Below the pieces are notes generated by a model, which ran no database searches, had not been told where the DNA came from, and saw nothing but the letters and a program-made list of their open reading frames with translations. Positions 14,885 to 17,166 of a stretch of DNA of 17,166 bases are shown piece after piece (position 1 is the first letter of the stretch; the number at the start of each line of letters is the position of its first letter). The stretch comes from JBFJKD01 sp041601945 (lineage in GTDB: Bacteria; Pseudomonadota; Gammaproteobacteria; Pseudomonadales; Porticoccaceae), in the NCBI GenBank assembly GCA_041601945.1, contig JBFIHG010000046.1, forward strand, positions 1-17,166, in the 5' to 3' direction. A program made the translations under genes and the position numbers.

Positions 14885-15739
14885 ATGACTAAATGGATAT
14901 TATTGCTGGTGGTGTTGGCCAATGGCCTGGCCTATTTCTGGTTTTCCTCCCAACAGGCGCAGCGGGCGAGCGCATCCGATAGTAATGGGCAGCGCGTCCG
15001 TGCGTTGGTGCCGGAGGGCGGCTCAACGTTGGCGCTGCTGTCCGAACGCGATGGCGTTGCCTCTCGCATGGCGGTAAATGAAGGCGCGTCAACGGCGGTT
15101 GCGGATGTCGTGGACAAGCATTTCAGCGTGCCTGACCCGAGTGTGCCCACGGCCGGTTCTGAGTTGGCGGGCGTCCCGGACGTTTCCCCCGGAGCCACTG
15201 ACCCCTATGGGGAAGACAACGTATCGGCAGTGGTAACCGTCGACGCAGATTCCATAGATGGCGCGGACGCGGATAGTGATCAATGCTTACTGGTGGGCCC
15301 GTTTGCCCAGCGCCAGGAGGTGGATAATCTCGTCTTTAAACTCGGCGCGCTGAATGTCGAGGCGGCAGTGAAGAGTCGCGAGGAGGAGGTGTCCTCCAGC
15401 TTTTGGGTGTATTTGCCGCCTTTGTTGTCCGAAAAAGCAGCCGCGCGCAAACTTCAGGAACTGAAAAGTAGCGGCGTGGATAGCTTTATCTTTCAGGATG
15501 GCGAGCTGAAAAATGGTATTTCCCTTGGGTTTTTTGCCGCTCGGGAAAATGCCCTGAAACGGCAGCAGGAGTTAGCCAAAGCGGGCTACAAGACCCGGAT
15601 TTTTAGCGCACCCAATCTGGTGAGAACGTATTGGGTGCAAATGCCGGCCGCAGCGCAGCGTGCGTTGGCCGAAAGTTTCTGGAAGGAGTTGAGTGCATCG
15701 AACCCTGCTATTAATCTGGAGCGCGAAAATTGCGGGTAG
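14885..15739 (+). CDS. Membrane-anchored SPOR-domain protein
   Basis: A 284-residue protein with an N-terminal transmembrane helix (about 4-20), a long Ala/Ser/Asp/Val-rich, probably disordered periplasmic linker (25-130), and a C-terminal SPOR-like region. The best SPOR match is FWVYLPP (173-179) through GISLGFFAARENALKRQQELAKAGYKTRI (211-239), with a preceding half-copy starting at CLLVGPFAQRQEVDNL (134-149). SPOR domains bind denuded glycan strands at division septa, so a cell-envelope role is likely. A gene of this type sits between coaX and the tRNA-tufB cluster in Pseudomonas, which supports the call. The start ATG 14885 lies 61 bp after coaX with no strong Shine-Dalgarno. No clear terminator is seen downstream. 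Confidence 0.85.
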   Translation: MTKWILLLVVLANGLAYFWFSSQQAQRASASDSNGQRVRALVPEGGSTLALLSERDGVASRMAVNEGASTAVADVVDKHFSVPDPSVPTAGSELAGVPDVSPGATDPYGEDNVSAVVTVDADSIDGADADSDQCLLVGPFAQRQEVDNLVFKLGALNVEAAVKSREEEVSSSFWVYLPPLLSEKAAARKLQELKSSGVDSFIFQDGELKNGISLGFFAARENALKRQQELAKAGYKTRIFSAPNLVRTYWVQMPAAAQRALAESFWKELSASNPAINLERENCG

Positions 15740-15920
15740 CGTAGCGCGCGCAGGCCGATGCGGGCAAGCATTGGGTCGCCAGATGGGTCTGTGAAGAATT
15801 TAGCGCTCGCAGAGGCGTTGCCGGGTGTGGTTAGGTGTGCTTTAAGGAAGACTTTTTCATACTGCGGGGTGTGCTTCACTCCAGAGTGCATTATTCCCTT
15901 ATAAAAACAGCCAAACGCGG

Positions 15921-15949
15921 TTGCGTCCAGGGCCGACTTCCAATAGAAT
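15921..15949 (+). promoter_or_regulatory. Probable sigma70 promoter of the tRNA-tuf operon
   Basis: TTGCGT (15921-15926) and TAGAAT (15944-15949) are separated by exactly 17 bp. They are followed by CGCGCCTCCG, a GC-rich discriminator of the kind found at stringently controlled stable-RNA promoters. The first tRNA starts 27 bp after the -10 box, leaving a short leader. Confidence 0.7.
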
Positions 15950-15975
15950 CGCGCCTCCGTTTTTTGTGGGTCGTC

Positions 15976-16051
15976 GCTGGCGTAGCTCAGTTGGTAGAGC
16001 AGCTGACTTGTAATCAGCAGGTCGGGGGTTCGACTCCTCTCGCCAGCTCCA
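15976..16051 (+). tRNA. thrU: tRNA-Thr(TGT)
   Basis: A 76-nt cloverleaf. Acceptor arms GCTGGCG and CGCCAGC pair, with discriminator T and encoded CCA. The anticodon arm GCTGA-CTTGTAA-TCAGC gives anticodon TGT, and the T loop is GTTCGAC. It reads ACA and matches the first tRNA of the E. coli tufB operon. Confidence 0.97.
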
Positions 16052-16134
16052 AACGATATAGCTATTGTCCGCTAACGCATTGAAAGCAGAGTAATTGTTG
16101 ACAGGCGGTAGTTGAACACGGACAATACTTGGCC

Positions 16135-16205
<71 letters not shown>

Positions 16206-16224
<19 letters not shown>

Positions 16225-16381
16225 TATATTTGGTGGAAAACGGCGCCAAAGTGGCGTTGCAAGAGAAAGAAATTTAGGCTGGGGTGGGTGAGAAACACCG
16301 TGTTCGACTGACTTGCACGGCAAGTCAGAGCGACGAGCGCAGTGAGTCGACCCGCAGGGAGAGCCGCCACAGGCGGCGAGT
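16206..16381 (+). repeat. tRNA-Tyr-linked tandem repeat, copy 1 (176 bp)
   Basis: Copy 1 starts inside the tRNA-Tyr gene with its final 19 nt and ends at 16381. Four hairpins can be drawn: CCACCA/TGGTGG, which buries the tRNA CCA end in the precursor; CGGCGCCA-AAG-TGGCGTTG; CTGACTTGC-ACG-GCAAGTCAG (9 bp); and GCCGCC-ACA-GGCGGC. An outer TCGACT/AGTCGA pairing is a possible alternative. It lies inside the presumed tRNA precursor. Confidence 0.93.
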
Positions 16382-16558
16382 AATCCACCCCCCTCCACCA
16401 TATATTTGGTGGAAAACGGCGCCAAAGTGGCGTTGCAAGAGAAAGAAATTTTAGGCTGGGGTGGGTGAGAAACACCGTGTTCGACTGACTTGCGCGGCAA
16501 GTCAGAGCGACGAGCGCAGTGAGTCGACCCGCAGGGAGAGCCGCCACAGGCGGCGAGT
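16382..16558 (+). repeat. tRNA-Tyr-linked tandem repeat, copy 2 (177 bp)
   Basis: Copy 2 differs from copy 1 by one inserted T (AAATTTAGG becomes AAATTTTAGG) and one A-to-G change that falls in the triloop of the 9-bp hairpin (ACG to GCG), so all stems are preserved. It begins with an exact copy of the tRNA-Tyr 3' 19 nt, including CCA, but has no tRNA body. Confidence 0.93.
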
Positions 16559-16612
16559 AATCTACCCCCACCTCCACCACTTATGTGGTGGAAAAAAGGC
16601 GCCCGCAAGGGT
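16559..16612 (+). repeat. Degenerate partial third copy of the tRNA-Tyr-linked repeat
   Basis: AATCTACCCCCACCTCCACCA (21 nt) is a diverged tRNA-Tyr 3' end. The next hairpins persist with different sequence: CCACCAC-TTAT-GTGGTGG instead of CCACCA/TGGTGG, and GCGCCC-GCAA-GGGTGC in place of the second stem. After about 16612 similarity to the unit is lost. The spacer to tRNA-Gly (16613-16698) holds nothing else I recognise. Confidence 0.8.
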
Positions 16613-16698
16613 GCAGTGCTGAATTCGAAATTGAAGAGTAAAGAAGTGGTGACCAGATCGATGGGCAGGGCAGGGTCGCCCATCAGTACGGAACGGGC

Positions 16699-16772
<74 letters not shown>

Positions 16773-16796
16773 ACTCTGGTGCTGCGCAAGGTTGTT

Positions 16797-16872
<76 letters not shown>

Positions 16873-16980
16873 GTAGAGGGTAGTGGCAAGGGTCAGACTT
16901 TGCCGGTGGTAGACGTAGTTAAAGAACGTAAATAAGACAAATATAGACCAGTATTTAGACCCGTTAAGGAGAGGCACGCA

Positions 16981-17166
16981 ATGGCTAAAGAGAAATTTGA
17001 GCGTAAGAAGCCGCATTTAAACGTTGGCACGATCGGACACGTAGACCACGGCAAGACGACGCTGACGGCGGCGTTGACGCGGGTGTGCGCGGAGACGTGG
17101 GGCGGCACAGCGGTGGCCTTTGACGGGATCGACAACGCCCCGGAAGAACGTGAGCGCGGGATCACC
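16981..17166 (+). CDS. tuf: Elongation factor Tu, N-terminal part (cut by window edge)
   Basis: The first 62 residues of EF-Tu, opening MAKEKFERKKPHLNVGTIGH. The P-loop GHVDHGKT is at 19-26, and the start of switch I with RERGIT is at 57-62. EF-Tu delivers aminoacyl-tRNA to the ribosomal A site as a GTPase. TAAGGAG (16965-16971) lies 9 nt before the ATG, a strong ribosome binding site. The position directly after thrT marks it as the tufB-type copy. The reading frame is open to the last base; the rest is outside the window. Confidence 0.98.
   Translation, partial: MAKEKFERKKPHLNVGTIGHVDHGKTTLTAALTRVCAETWGGTAVAFDGIDNAPEERERGIT

Overview
The window is chromosomal DNA from a Gammaproteobacterium, probably a marine, Cellvibrionales- or Pseudomonas-like lineage. 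The strongest evidence is the right end. The order birA, coaX, SPOR-domain gene, tRNA-Thr(TGT), tRNA-Tyr(GTA), tRNA-Gly(TCC), tRNA-Thr(GGT), tuf is the Pseudomonas-type arrangement around the tufB tRNA operon (thrU-tyrU-glyT-thrT-tufB in E. coli). The taxonomic call is an inference from gene order and protein style; no database was searched.

Left region (1-4310): a YcaD-like major facilitator transporter on the minus strand runs off the left edge. It is divergent from a small putative 2OG-Fe(II) oxygenase of the TIGR02466 type. A long AT-rich intergenic stretch then leads to a secreted, Thr/Asp/Gly-rich trimeric-autotransporter-like adhesin with a YadA-type C-terminal anchor, closed by a clear intrinsic terminator.

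Centre (4311-12121): a TIGR03032-family protein of unknown function abuts a membrane-anchored protein with three EF-hand loops. Next come two large signalling genes. One is a hybrid histidine kinase (TM-periplasmic domain-TM-HAMP-HisKA-HATPase-REC-REC-HPt). The other is a response regulator with REC-PAS-GGDEF-EAL architecture. The kinase could feed the REC of the GGDEF/EAL protein and so set cyclic-di-GMP, with the adhesin as a possible surface output. That link rests on proximity only.

Right region (12231-17166): a TauE/SafE-family permease overlaps birA by 4 bp. It is followed by coaX (type III pantothenate kinase) and a SPOR-domain protein, all on the plus strand and closely spaced. The four-tRNA cluster has a good sigma70-type promoter with a GC-rich discriminator and leads into the 5' end of tuf, cut by the window edge.

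The most unusual structure lies between the tRNA-Tyr and tRNA-Gly genes. A 176/177-bp unit is tandemly repeated, and each copy begins with the last 19 nt of the tRNA-Tyr gene. A third, degenerate copy keeps the same first hairpins with changed sequence. This closely parallels the organisation of the E. coli tyrT locus (about 178-bp repeats carrying tRNA 3' ends, rtT RNA), but the body sequence appears unrelated and the locus is the tufB-type operon.
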